Source: Cavenderia fasciculata (taxonomy: Eukaryota > Evosea > Eumycetozoa > Acytosteliales > Cavenderiaceae). From it: a stretch of 64,000 nt of DNA. A program made the position numbers and the translations under genes. This document shows, one piece after another, positions 9,884 through 22,200 of this stretch. The stretch lies in NCBI RefSeq assembly GCF_000203815.1, contig NW_004457695.1:1240001-1304000 (forward strand). The letters are read 5' to 3'. Each line of letters opens with the position of its first letter. Positions within the stretch are counted from its first letter, which is position 1. The notes beneath the pieces are model-generated. The model did not search any database. It was not told the DNA's origin and worked only from the letters and a program-made list of their open reading frames with translations.

Positions 9884-12800
9884 CGCTATCGCATCAACAC
9901 AGTAGTAGAGGTAAGTAATGATAGTTATACGTCTATCTTCTTTTTAACCACTCATATTCGACTTGTTGTTCGCACATGATTGTCATTCGTCAGATTCACC
10001 TCACCACTATTTGCTCTCGTTTAGTCACTCGGGTGTGTTGTGGTACAAGTCATTAATGATTAATCACACCATCAACCAACATTAAAGTCTTATCATATTT
10101 CACTCATCTCCCAATGATTTTATTTAAATTTAAAATAAAACCACACATTTTATTTTTTGTTTAATAATATTATAATATTTTTTTCTTGGAGTCTGATGAT
10201 AAAAGCACTCATATGAACTGCAGCTGTTCACTATATACATTCTTTCTGATACATTTTATTTGTTCTTTTGCCATTCATCCACATATTTCATATTTATCTA
10301 TCCAGTTCCATATATTATTCCCACCATCTTATTTTGAAACAAGAGTTATTTATTCTTTGCATTATCATTTTCTAATTTGTATTCTAATTTGTATTTTAGT
10401 TTGTATGATGACAGACCAACCTCCCCCATCAACAACAACAACATGGTCCAACACTCCAGTCAAGGAATGGACTACCCAATTGGCTAATGATTGGGTGAAT
10501 GCCACTCTCGAGGACGCAGGTTATCCAAATAGCCTTTCCCTCAAAGTCTTGATCCCTCCGATCGCAGGTACCTGAATTTGGCTGTCGCTTGATTCAAGAT
10601 TCTTATTTGATGGTTTGTTCTATGTACCCAATGGTACCGAAGCGGATCTCAAATCAGAGCAAAGCAAGGCTCTCCTTGATATGCTTTTCAAACAACTTGG
10701 TTCTCTCAACCCACCTCAAACTAATAGTAAGTAAATTAGACAACATTTAATTAATATTTACAAATACTGACTGAAATATTTCTATAGTTTCTCCTATTGC
10801 AGGTATGACACCCCTCAACAATATCACTCCTTTTTAGCAAACAACATCCCTTCCATTCATTATTCATTCAATTCATCACCCATCCCATTTCCTTTGTACC
10901 AAATCAAATATCATTCATCAAGCTACACCACTCTATTTTTATCACCCATCTCTTTTTCCATCTTATCCACTCCTTTTGTCAACATACCTAATTGCTACAT
11001 CAACCAATCACCATCATTCAAATCTAGTCATTTTGTTTTGCTTGTAAATCTTTACATATTACAGGCCTTCACTTAATGTTGGTCAATCCATCTCCAACCA
11101 TTCCTAATATTATATCAACCAATCACCATTAATATCACTTGATACTCAAAACCTCTACCTATTTTTAGTTTGGTTCACTCACCTCTGTCAGGTTAACACA
11201 CTTTCTTTATCCATCAGATAATTAAAAATCACTATCATTGCTCCTCTTTTTACACCATTTCTATTTGATTATCTTTTGTTTTCAATGCACCACTCATCTC
11301 TTTCCTTTTAACCACTTGCTTCATTATTGTGCAACCAAACACTAAACATTTGTCATTTTGTTTTGCTTGTAAATCTTTACATATCAATTGACCTCTTGTC
11401 TTGTGTTCATTTATATATTTCTAATCCTTTGATCCAAACCAAATACCATGGTCCATTCACCAAGCCACACCTCTCTTTATCACTCTACATCCCTTTATTT
11501 TTATCACCCATCTCTTTTTCCATCTTATCCACTCCTTTTGTCACAACAATCATGATGATTACAATATCGTTCATTTTCTAATCATTTATTAGATCTAAAA
11601 CAATTTGTAGAAAAAGTTCCCCCTGGCAAGGATTGTGTGGCCATTGGAGGGTCAAAAGTGAGTGCGGAGAGAAATGATTTACCTTTTAAAGGCCGAGCAG
11701 GTATCGTGGAGTATCTAAAGGCGGTCATAGGTAGAAATATGCTAAGCTTCACCAACAAGCGAGATAACAAACAAGATTACAGCATACCAACGGTCATTGG
11801 TGGCATTGGCATTGGTAAAACTAGAGTGGGAGAAGAGACCTTTATTTCTTTGGTATCAAATAGTGAGGTTTCTTCATGTTGTAAAAATTTTGACAAATTT
11901 TGGTAAGTGTTGTTGAAACTCAAAAGAGTTCACAATTAATTAATTAATATTATTTGGTTAAATTATAGGTATGTCAAATTTGATTTCGCAGCAAGCGATA
12001 AACCTTTGGAGGGCGAGAGAGCTTCACAGTTCATTGGAAGATGTTTGGTGTCACGTTTCTTCTATGGGACTTCTTCAGCACACGCCAAGACTAATATCCC
12101 AGAGGCCTCTGTTCTTGAGGTGGTCAACTTGATTGATAAACTCTATGTGGACCAAAAGGGAGAAAAGGCTCTTCTCATTCTCCATCTTGACGAGTATTTC
12201 ATGCTTCCATTGCCATTACTCAACGAATTGGTTTCGTGCTTGGCAGATCTCATGCTCCATCCTCCCACAACTATCAGTGGCCAGTCCACTGTCATTCACA
12301 ACATTTGTGTTGTTCCACTCATGACTGGCACTGATCTCGACTCTGCAAACACCTCCATATACTTCTCCAAACTAATCCCACGCGATGTCCGTCTTATCCC
12401 ACTATCTGATAAAGATACGAGCGACCTTTTGGCGACGAGTGCCAATTGGAATACTCTTTCCAAATCTCTGCCATATCACTCACAGGTGGTGGTATCATAT
12501 TTAGGAGGAGTCCCCCGAATTATAAAGGCCTTCTTAGATGCTTGTAATGGCTCCACACCCCTTCATGACCACATTCGATGGCTAGGGGAAGTTCTTAGGG
12601 TGACCACCAACTTAATCTCATCGAACTATAACATTCATTCTTGGAGCCAAGTTTTTGGGGCCTCGCTGGTCGGTCTCCGAACACTCCTCAAGATCGCGCT
12701 CTCGTCTTATGCCGTTAACCGAGGATATCCTTTGAACGGCAAAACCATTAGACAAGTAGAGTCAACCGGTCTCCTAATGTTGATCAAGGTTGGTGTTACT

Positions 12801-13661
12801 CCTGGATGTGGCAATTTTGACCACCCCTCCTCCTCTGACGATCAACAAAAGTACACAGTACATGTACCTCTGGCCCTCCTCCGCGCGATCAACCAGGAAC
12901 TGAAAGATGTTGATGATTCGGTTTTGGATCCCTGCCTCTATTCCAACTCTGCCAACTTTGAAGTTCATATGATGCCCCAAATCAGAGTTTATCGTCAAAA
13001 CCTTCTCGTCTCACTGAGTGACACCCCTGTTCAAGTGAGAGATTTGTACCCCCATGCAATCGGATTCAATTCGACTCTATCACTCACAGTTCCCATCAAA
13101 CACCTCCAAATTGTTCATGACTCGGAGACTCTAGCCACAATACCCCCAACATTAGTATCAATTTTGGGAAGTGACCCACCAAGAGCCGTTGACATCACCA
13201 CCGGAGTATTTGTTATCAACAAACGTATGGCCTCCCATGCAGATGCTATTGTCTATCACTCATCGGACTTGGTTGAAACGATCCAATACAAATCATCGGA
13301 CAATACATCGCAACACTTTGCCCCAATCGCAGATTCACAAGGTGTAGTTAAGCTTGCCGACATCATCTCTGAGTGGAAAAAGATCGAAGGAAGCGTCACT
13401 ATACCCAACTGCACAGTGCTTTTCCCTTTCATTTCCAACAAGCCACTCGCTGTAAATTACCAAAACAAAGAGCAAACACTCTTTGCCAGACTTGAAGAAT
13501 ATTTCTCTGACCCATTGAATGAGGGAAAACCTTTTCACAACTATGGAAGAGACTATTATATCCCAAGCAGAATTGTTCTTGTTGTTAACGAAAACTTCAG
13601 TCGTTATGCTTCGTGTTTTGCAACTCCCTCTCTATACATCCCATACAAAATGAAACAATAA
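9637..13661 (+). CDS. Crinkler/RHS-like (CR) protein: SAM-like region, P-loop NTPase, REase-like C-terminus
   Basis: Proposed exons are 9637-9910, 10400-10726, 10788-10802 (15 bases), 11593-11902 and 11969-13661; all junctions keep phase. Exon 1 encodes a SAM-like helical domain (VKEWAIKEVQVREEYAQML, then GIVVAPEKKLYLAAQQLL) and then poly-Q. Exon 2 holds an unplaced domain but contains TGA at 10573-10575. Exon 4 has a Walker A motif GGIGIGKTR; exon 5 has a Walker B-like LLILHLDEY. Near the C-terminus, ADAIVYHSSDLVETIQYK fits the restriction-endonuclease-fold pattern D...(Q)xK, as in Crinkler/RHS-type effectors, in which a STAND-like NTPase precedes a nuclease domain. Its role here is unknown; conflict, defence or self/non-self functions are inference. 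The stop may be real decay, an error or a wrong exon choice. Start chosen as the first ATG before the SAM-like block. Confidence 0.6.
9831..9882 (+). repeat. CAA trinucleotide repeat coding poly-Q
   Basis: An uninterrupted run of CAA codons in the first exon of the Crinkler-like gene, encoding about 17 glutamines between the SAM-like domain and the exon end. Confidence 0.9.
10803..11592 (+). other. Long intron (790 bases) with duplicated segments
   Basis: This proposed intron of the Crinkler-like gene is far longer than others in the window. It contains two pairs of identical segments: 10934-10981 equals 11496-11543 (48 bases) and 11027-11059 equals 11352-11384 (33 bases). The surrounding sequence is also similar but diverged. 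The pairs are nested rather than tandem. The region is pyrimidine-rich on the plus strand and has no sustained open frame that resembles a protein. Confidence 0.55.
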
Positions 13662-13869
13662 ACCACTTTTATGTTTATATTATCTCAAGTTCTAACAAAC
13701 AACAATCTTTAAATACAGATTGTAGAGGAGTAAACAATTTAATTTGATTTAAATTGAAAATAATAAGAATTATTTTTTGAATTGATTTATTTTGTTACAT
13801 TAAAACAAATTTACTAGGATAGTGATACCAAAAAGATAGAAATGATTAAAACAACAATTATTGGATAGT

Positions 13870-14827
13870 TTAAGCTTGCTTTTCCTTTTTGTTGATGAAA
13901 TAGGTTGACAATAAGTACAATGAAGTGGTGACAGTGGTCAAAACATAGAAGGCGGTGGCACCCAATTGAGCACTGGCCGACTTGGTGACATGAGATTCTG
14001 GGTTTTGTTCAACATTTCCCATTTCACCTTCGTGGACGTCGGCACCTGGAGCAGTACTTTCGACCAAGCCTGGGATACTGATACTTTGACCGTGACCAAC
14101 CTTGGCATCACCCAAACTAGTGTCAGTGGCACCTTCAGTAATGGTAACGGATCCATCGACGACGATATTGGTTCCCTTCAAGACTCTCTTTTCAGTGGTG
14201 AGGAGGACATCGGCACAAGAGTAGAAAGTGAAATCTTCATTACCACCGGAACGAGCATCAAACGACAATGAAAAGTATCCATTAAGCTTTCCAGTTTTGA
14301 CGAGTTGGTCATAGGTTTCGGTATCATTCTTCATCGACACCATGTTGATGATTGGTTCAAGTTTGATTTCATAGGATGACTTGGTACTATTCATTTCGTT
14401 TTGGTTAAAAGTAACCATTTGAATACCAGTTGACGATGTATCCTTGAAGAATTGCAAAGTGTAGGTGTTGGTAGAATTGGATGTAGTTCTTGGATTCAAT
14501 TGATAAATTGCAATCGAATATGGTTCCTTTACATTGATATAACTAGTAGTAGAAAAAAAGAAAGTAAAAGATAATTAAATTAATAAAAGAAACTTTAATA
14601 TATTTAAATAAATATTATTATTTGTAGAGTTTGTATGTTACATACTTGACAGATTCAGTTGATCTTGGAAGACATGGAATTCTGATGTTACAACCTTTGG
14701 CATGGGTAGGATCACAAGTTTCACCTTCTCTTGGAATTGGTTTCATTAAACCTGCACTACCATAGACTGAAGACATCATCAATGCGCCCAAAACAAAAAA
14801 GGCTAAGAATATTCTAAGAATGAACAT
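13870..14827 (-). CDS. Predicted secreted/type I membrane surface protein
   Basis: Two exons (14827-14646, 14542-13870) joined in phase give 284 residues. The N-terminus is a clear signal peptide (FLAFFVLGALMMSSVYGSA). The ectodomain has several Asn-x-Ser/Thr sites and a few cysteines. A single C-terminal hydrophobic helix (about AFYVLTTVTTSLYLLSTYF) is followed by the short basic tail NKKEKQA, so it is more likely a type I membrane protein than GPI-anchored. I recognise no named domain; it is probably a dictyostelid-specific cell-surface or endomembrane protein. Confidence 0.75.
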
Positions 14828-15526
14828 GATTATCTATTATTATTATTATTATTATTAGTATTTATAATTATACTATTATTATTATTATATTATTATACTA
14901 TTATTTTTACTAAATGTAATATTAATGGAATATAAATGAATGAATAAAATAAAGTTGGAAGTTTGGAATTTATATAAAATCATAAAAGCTTGGTTTGGTA
15001 CTCGTCTGCCTTTTCATTTACTGAATTAAAGAATTGTTGGTATAAAGGGAGCTGGGGTAATCGACACTGACAATATTATTTCCTTCTTTTTCATTCCATT
15101 GCCATCTGTGGACAGTAGTTTTAGTCCATGATCCACATTTAAATAACTTTGTACATTAAAGGTGACACTCATATGAAATCATGTGTGGTGTGTGAGTGTG
15201 GATGACTGAATCCATAAAAAATCACTCTCTTGTGTGTTTTTGAATGTGTGTGGTACCTAAAAAAGGAGGAGGAGTGTTTTGAAAATTAAAAAAATTGATA
15301 GACTAAGAAATAGAGAAAATTAATTTCTTTTTACCTCTAGAGATAATAAAAGAGATAATCTATATATTTGATTGACAGATGGATGGATGGATTGATGTTT
15401 AGATTTTATATGGGGATATAAAAAAATTGATCATTTTATATATATATGTACCATACACATTATAATATAATATAAATTATAATCTTTTTGGATTAGATTT
15501 GTCATACATAATATTATTTGATTGAA
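14828..15526. other. Intergenic with TG-rich elements
   Basis: About 700 bases between a gene start and the end of the next gene upstream (both minus). Positions 15181-15205 and 15232-15256 are strikingly TG-rich, like the G/T-rich boxes bound by the developmental factor GBF in dictyostelids. They lie 350-430 bases upstream of the surface-protein start codon. I see no genes. Confidence 0.4.
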
Positions 15527-17526
15527 TTATAATTTCTCTTCTTCTTCTTTTTCTTCTTCTTTGTCTTTGTCTTTTTGTTGTTTTTTGTTTGTTTTGGTAA
15601 TGATATGGGGAGGAGGTGGAGGGGGAGGTAATATCTCTTTTTCCATTATCAAAGAGTGACCTTCTTTTTTTAAAACATTGATTCTTGAAGATGAATGTGC
15701 TTCCAAATGCTTATTAACTTTTATATCAAACTAAATATTTATATTTATATTTTTAATTATATTTGATGAATAGATTGATTGATTAATAATGATTGGTATA
15801 TTGTATTAATATTAATTAATTAATTTTAATATTTTTTGCTTACATAAAAATCATGATAATCCAAGAATTCTTTATCATCTGCTTTTCTTAAACCTCTACC
15901 CAATTTTTGTAATGTCGTGTTTGGATCTCTACCACCACTTGCATTGATCAAGTGATGAACACGTACATCCAAACCAACATAACCAATCGACGAAAAGATA
16001 GCAACAACCTTGGTACCAGTTGAATATTTCAATTTGTGTAATACATATTCTCTCGTCTCGACATTGTCGTCACCTTTGACCCAATAGGCCGATGGAATGA
16101 GCTTGGCGAGTGCATCACCCTGTGACAATCGTTTGACAAGGATCATGATTCTGCCAGTTGGAATATCATCGACCAATTTAGCAATCGATTCATTCAAATA
16201 ATCATTCTCTGCCAAAAATACATTCTCCATATCTTGATAGATATGACTTTTTGGTAAATTCAAATGCTTTGCAATTGGATATTTAATTGGATAAAAATGT
16301 ATATTTGCTTTTGATAATATATTTACTAAAAAAGAAAATAGAATAAATAAAAAGAAAGATATATAAAAAATTATTATTATTTTTCTTTTTTCAAACATAC
16401 TATCAGTTAAAGATTTTGTTGAAATATCACAAAGTAGGGTACCAAAAGTTGAAGTAATTTTGTGATTGTGAACTGGGTTATCGATTTTAAAAGGTGTAGC
16501 AGAGAAGCCAAATCTCGCATATGCATTATCGAATAATTCAAAGGCCTTCTTTGCCGTTGGTGAACCAAATTCATGAACCTCGTCAACCAAGAGTACCTTT
16601 GCATCTTTACAAAGATCTTGAATTTTATGTACAGATTGAAGTGTTGCGATGGTGACTGTATTTGGTTCGTTATAGTCTGTCGATATTCTACCTGGAGTAC
16701 ATACTCCTGTATTTACCAATGTTTCATATATTTGTGTTATCAATGATCTTTTTGTTACCAATATAACTGTTTCTACACTAAAATAAAATCATATTTAGTA
16801 AAATGATTGAGACACATGTATAATATAATATAATATATATATTTACTTTGAACCAATAGCTTTAATTAAAGAAGCCAAAATAAGTGTCTTTCCACCACCA
16901 GTAGCACATTTAATGATACCTCTATGATTTGATAATGCAAAATTGATACTTTCTACTTGATAGTCGTGTAACGTGACCTTTGGTGATAACAATGATTCAT
17001 CAACTTGTTTTGGTTCTAAATCTTGTGTTTGTAAATCAAACAATCTTGTAGGTTCTTCATCATCATCAAGAATTAATTTCTTTTTCTTTTTAATTGTTGT
17101 AGTTGTAGAAGTTGTAGTTGATTTCTTTTTTCCTTTTTTTGTGTCTTGTATTATGGTTGAAGGTATTGTTGTTAGATCTTCATCACCAGGCAATACTTTT
17201 GAATAATCCCAATTAGAGTATAGGTTGGGAAGAGGATTACGTTCATCTATACGTTGACAATCGACATTCATTTCTCTCAGGTACAGAGAGATGATGGGAA
17301 GCAGACCAGTTGCAAATCGACCAGTCTTTGGTGTTATAAAAGATACCGATGGATTAAATTTGGGTGCACCCGTTTTAAACCTAACAAAGTTTGCCTTTGG
17401 TAATGTAAATGTCAGTTTACTACGAATAGCATCCATCACCATCGAATCTACATTCTTTAGATAACTATATCCATTTGTAATTCTAAGTATTGCCGATGGT
17501 ACTTTTGTAGTTAATGAACTTGTCAT
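15527..17526 (-). CDS. Superfamily 2 DNA helicase, A18/UvsW-like
   Basis: Four exons (17526-16847, 16777-16401, 16325-15844, 15730-15527), all in phase, give 580 residues. Helicase motifs are complete: LHDYQVESINFALSNHRGI before Walker A (CATGGGKTLI), motif II LLVDEVHEFG, motif III GFSATP, and motif VI QKLGRGLRK. The last exon continues the family-like C-terminus (NKHLEAHSSSRINVLKKEGH) and ends in a Pro run and a Lys/Glu tail; without it the protein would stop early in intron sequence. The N-terminal quarter resembles the accessory region of phage UvsW and poxvirus A18-type helicases rather than XPB. Such helicases unwind branched DNA or act in transcript release. Poly-T/K and acidic insertions are lineage-specific. 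The cellular role and location are unknown. Confidence 0.8.
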
Positions 17527-17744
17527 TTAACCAATATCTAGATATCTATATCTATATCTATCCTATCTATCTATATATCTAAATACAAATACAAATAATC
17601 GTTTATTTGTTGTTTGAGAAAAGATAAAATAGAAAATGAAATATTAAAAAGTTGAAGACGACTATCATCATGATGACAACCAAATTCGTGGACGTTCTCA
17701 GAAATTGAAATAATAATAACAAGTAATATACTTTAGTATTTATT

Positions 17745-18895
17745 TTATTGTTCAAAAGTTACAGACCAATGAGCACTTTTAGTACCGGTATTGTATTTGA
17801 CAATGACTGGAACACTGTAATATTTTAATAGTTGTTGAGCAGTGTCGTTGGTGATGGAATACTTGTCGGCGAGGGATTGAGAGTTATTGGTTTGTGGATC
17901 GGTTCGATACAGTTCATAAAAGTTGGACAACTCTTCTACATTTAATCGACCAGATATCATTTTATCCTTGGCCAACTTGTTCTTGATCTTTGATAGTCTC
18001 GTTGAGAGATCATCGTTTCTTGATATATCAACATCTGGTAAATCATCATTACTTTTATCTAATTGATTAAAATGTTGTCTTCTTGATGTAATTCTTGGAC
18101 TACTACTATTTCCACTATTATTATTTTGATTATTATTATTATTTACACTATTATTATTATCATTTTTAAATTGAATTTGATTATTTGAACGATCAATTGC
18201 AGTGAATTGATTATTAACAGTATCAAATAGATTTGATCTATCGGTATCTTTGACAATAAACTCTTGATTGAAATCAATCTTGTTGAGAGCTTCCACCTTT
18301 TTTTGGTATTGTTGTTCTTCCCATTCAGCTTGTAGTTCTTCATAGGTCTTTGATTGTGCTTGTTCAAAGATGACAGGATTATGTTTCTCTTGTAGTTTAA
18401 CCATATCCAATAGTTTCTTCATTCTATATTCTTGTTCTGTTAATTCATTTTTCTTCTTTTTATCTAAATCTATAATGTCATCTTCCTCTCCTTGACTCTT
18501 ATCAACTTCTTCATCTTCTCCGTCAATTTCTTCATCATCTTCTTCTTCAAATTCCTCTTCATAGTATGCATCCTCCATTTCCTCTGGTAAATAAACTCCC
18601 AATTCTCTTAATTCTATCATTGATACAACAATTAGTACAACATACTTATCTTATCTTTCCTCATCCGTGAAATACACATACCTTTTGATAATACTGATGG
18701 TTTATCATCACCTTGTTTACTATCTATTTCATTATTTCCTCCTCCTCCTCCTCTTGACGATGTTGATAATGATCGTTTATAATATATGTTGTTGTTTGAT
18801 ATATTTGTTGTTGTCGACGATGATGATATACACAACATACGAATCATCGACTTGGTGTTATTGAGTACACCTACTCTTCCTGCTAATGATATCAT
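17745..18895 (-). CDS. Mitochondrial protein with NDUFAF4-like C-terminus (putative complex I assembly factor)
   Basis: Exons 18895-18682 and 18613-17745 give 360 residues. The N-terminus (MISLAGRVGVLNNTKSMIRM, with later Arg and Ser/Thr-rich YKRSLSTSSR) looks like a mitochondrial presequence. A long acidic region follows. The C-terminal 70 residues contain SGRLNVEELSNFYELYRTD, then LADKYSITNDTAQQLLKYYS, a pattern similar to the end of NDUFAF4 (IS..EAL..LN...; A..Y.L...V..LLKYF). NDUFAF4 helps assemble the membrane arm of respiratory complex I. The similarity covers only the tail, and this protein is much longer than animal NDUFAF4, so the name is tentative. Confidence 0.5.
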
Positions 18896-19215
18896 TTTCC
18901 TTCGAAGTGATAGATGATATGTTTGTAATAGATGATATGATATGATAGGTACTACAGATATGTCAATAGTAGTGATTCATCTGACTCGCAAAGACAACCA
19001 ACTATGATGTATTGCTGAATTTGGGTTTTCTTCCAATTTTCATGATCGAACCTACAAATTCGAAAATAATATTAATATAAGTGGGTTAACTTCATTCATT
19101 ATTCTTTTTTTTTTGTAGTTGTAGTTGTATTTAAATATATATATATATCAGATACATACACTACTATTATTCCTCTTTTTTATTTTTGTATTTTTTATAG
19201 TTTATATAGGAAGAG
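18896..19215. promoter_or_regulatory. Divergent promoter region
   Basis: A 320-base spacer between two divergent genes (mitochondrial protein on minus, ECM29 on plus). It contains a T-run at about 19105-19116 and an AT-dinucleotide stretch at 19137-19149 close to the ECM29 start, the usual layout of dictyostelid promoters. No specific factor site is recognisable. Confidence 0.45.
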
Positions 19216-22200
19216 ATGAATAGTAATAATAATAATACAGTAATAGTTAAAGAATTAGATAATATATTATTTAAATTTGCATTGACAGATAATGGAGCAC
19301 CATTTAATCGATTCTTGGACAGCAATCTATGTTTGGTGATTGAAAAGTTAAACAATGATGATGCATCGGTCAAGAAAAAGGTGTTGGAGGTGTTGAGCAA
19401 TGTAAACAAGAGAACCATGTTTGCACCTGATCTAGAGTATCCTTTGGATGCTTTGATCGAGTTGTATCATCGTCCAACATCATCACTATTGGTCAAGAAC
19501 TTTGCAATCGTCTACGTTGAAAAGGCATTCAATACACTTGCAAAAGAGAAACGTTCAACCTATCTAACATCAATCATCACCAATATATCTCAATTACCTT
19601 CTCAACATCAAGATATCTTTTGTCATATTATTTTAAATGTATGTATCGTTAACTGCTAAAGTTGGTACATGTATTCTTTCTTAAATTATATTAATTCTTG
19701 TTTTCTCTTTAATATTTTGTTTAGATTATAATGGTATTAAATTTAAATAATTTAATTGATAGTGAAAAAGATAAACAGTATCCATGGAGATCAAATGAAA
19801 AGGATTACAAGGTGGTGTTGGCATTCATGTTGGATTTATTGTTGGTGCCAACCAATGTGGGGTTAAAGAATGAAGAGGGTGCTGTTGTGGTGCCACCAGG
19901 ACACAACCTGGCCAGTTTGCAACGTGTGATGGGCAAGAACCTGGACAAGTACGATTTCAAGGCGTTGAATGATCGCAAGATGGCAACACTGCAGTTTTGT
20001 GCGTGTGGATTGTTGCCAGACACTGACGTATTGGTACCTGTGATTGTGGCGACATGTGACGCCTTTCAAGATGTAAATAAGCGTGCCGAAGATATTATCA
20101 AACGTCTTCCAAAAATCAATTGGGAATCAGAACCACTCGTCACCAAATTGTACAGTATCTTTACGGGTGACACTACATCGGGTAGGTTAGCCGCATCAAA
20201 CCAACTCCGTGAAAAGATTCTCATTGTGTTTTGCAAGTCTGTATTGGCTGCCAACAACTTTCCAGCTACTCTTCAAATCATTTTCGAAGCAGTCTATGGT
20301 ACACAGTCGACTGTCAAGGTCAAGAATGCTGCCATGTCATTTGTACAGTGGGTGTTTCGTCATGCCCAAGACAAGTATATCGAGCAGACTGGCGCCGTCA
20401 TTCTATCAGGTCTGTTGAAATTGATCGACTCTATGGACGGGTCTTCATCCAAAGAGGAAACCGAGTTGAAAGCATATGCATACACCTCTCTCGGTCTCCT
20501 CTGCAAACGTAACAAGAAACTATTCAATTCCGATCTAACCCTAGTCATGAAACTCATGTCAAAAGTTGCCAAAGAAGAATCTATCGTCTCTAGTGCCATT
20601 CAAGATTGTCTTGTCATGCTCAGAGAAGCATTCATCGATATCAAAGATGCAGCTCTTGCTGAAAATTTAATTCGTGTCTTGTTAACTTTTATTTATAATG
20701 TATGTCAAAAATGATAAAGAGAAAGGATAGTAGAGATAGATATTAATATTTTTATTTTGTTAGGGAGAATATTTAATTAGATTAATTGTATTACAATGGG
20801 CACAACATTGCTTTCCATTTAAAAATATTCAATCTAGATATTTTAGTTTGGTGATGGTTGGTGATATTAGACCTGATATTAGAGAGGAAGCACGTAGAGG
20901 TTTGGAACCATACAAACATAATGGAAATATGTTACAACCATGCAGTGAAGCAGATGATGAGGAGTACCCCAACTTTGAACATCTACTCGAATACATTGTA
21001 CAAATGCGAAAGGAGATTATGGCCGACAAGAAAGCTAGTAAATTGCAGGGTGTGGTACAGTTGCTTGGATACACTTCATACTCGTTTGAACACATGTTGA
21101 TCATGCTCCGAAAATCAATTCAAAAGACTGCTTGGGCAAACAAGACGACCGAACAAAAATACATCAACTCTATTCGTCCCGATCTTATCAGAGAGTATTT
21201 AGAGTTGATTGAATGTGCCATCTCGGCAAAGGCAGACGAGGATTTATACAATGTTGGGTGCGTGTCATTGTTGTATTTGTTGAATCTCAAGGAACACGAT
21301 GACTCGTTTGTCAAGTTGCTCGTCGGCAAGATCGAGCAGATGAACGGATGGACCAAATCAGGTAAATACCAATCCAGAGAGTTGGTAGCCAAGATTATCG
21401 CCATTGCAAGCGAGCAGCAACCAGCCAAGGAACGAGACGACATGTTGAATGGATACATTACCAAGGTTAACGGTACCAAGGATGTCGTTGAAATGTACGG
21501 TCCTTTAACCAGCCTCTGTCACGTCTATGCCAAGCTGTCACAACTAAAGCTGACCATGTCACCATCTATTCACGAGGGTATTCAGAATACAATCGTCGCC
21601 AAAATAGAAGAGTTGTTGCAACACAACAATATATCCATCAAATTGTTGGCAATCAATAGTTTGGCACTCCTAGGAATCTATTCACCACTACCAATTGCAT
21701 CGGAAGAAACTAAAAAGAAAATGATAAAGACTTTGATGAATATGGTCGATGGCGCATCGACAGAACGATCCATTCAAGAAGCTGCATTGGTTGCTCTTAG
21801 TTGGATATCGATTGGTGAAAAGATGACAGGAGACAAACGTCAAGAATTACTCGATTGTCTATTCAAACAAGTCAACAACAAGAATGAAGAATTACAATTC
21901 TCGATTGGTGAAGCACTCGGTATTCTAGTCGGTCATCAATTCCTCTCTCCTCTTCCAATCTATCCATTCTCTCCATTCTCTATTGAAGAAATCAACTCTT
22001 CATTATCAAAGGAAAAACAATATATTGGTGAACAAGAAAGTTCAAGTCAAAGAATGGTTTTGGATAATATTGATCAAACGACCGACAACTCGTCTGCCGA
22101 GGAAGAAGTAACCAAATTATTTAAAAGAATTGTAACATCATACTTTTCTGATAGACAATCACCAATTACAAGATGTTCAGCTGGTATTTGGATGCTTTGT

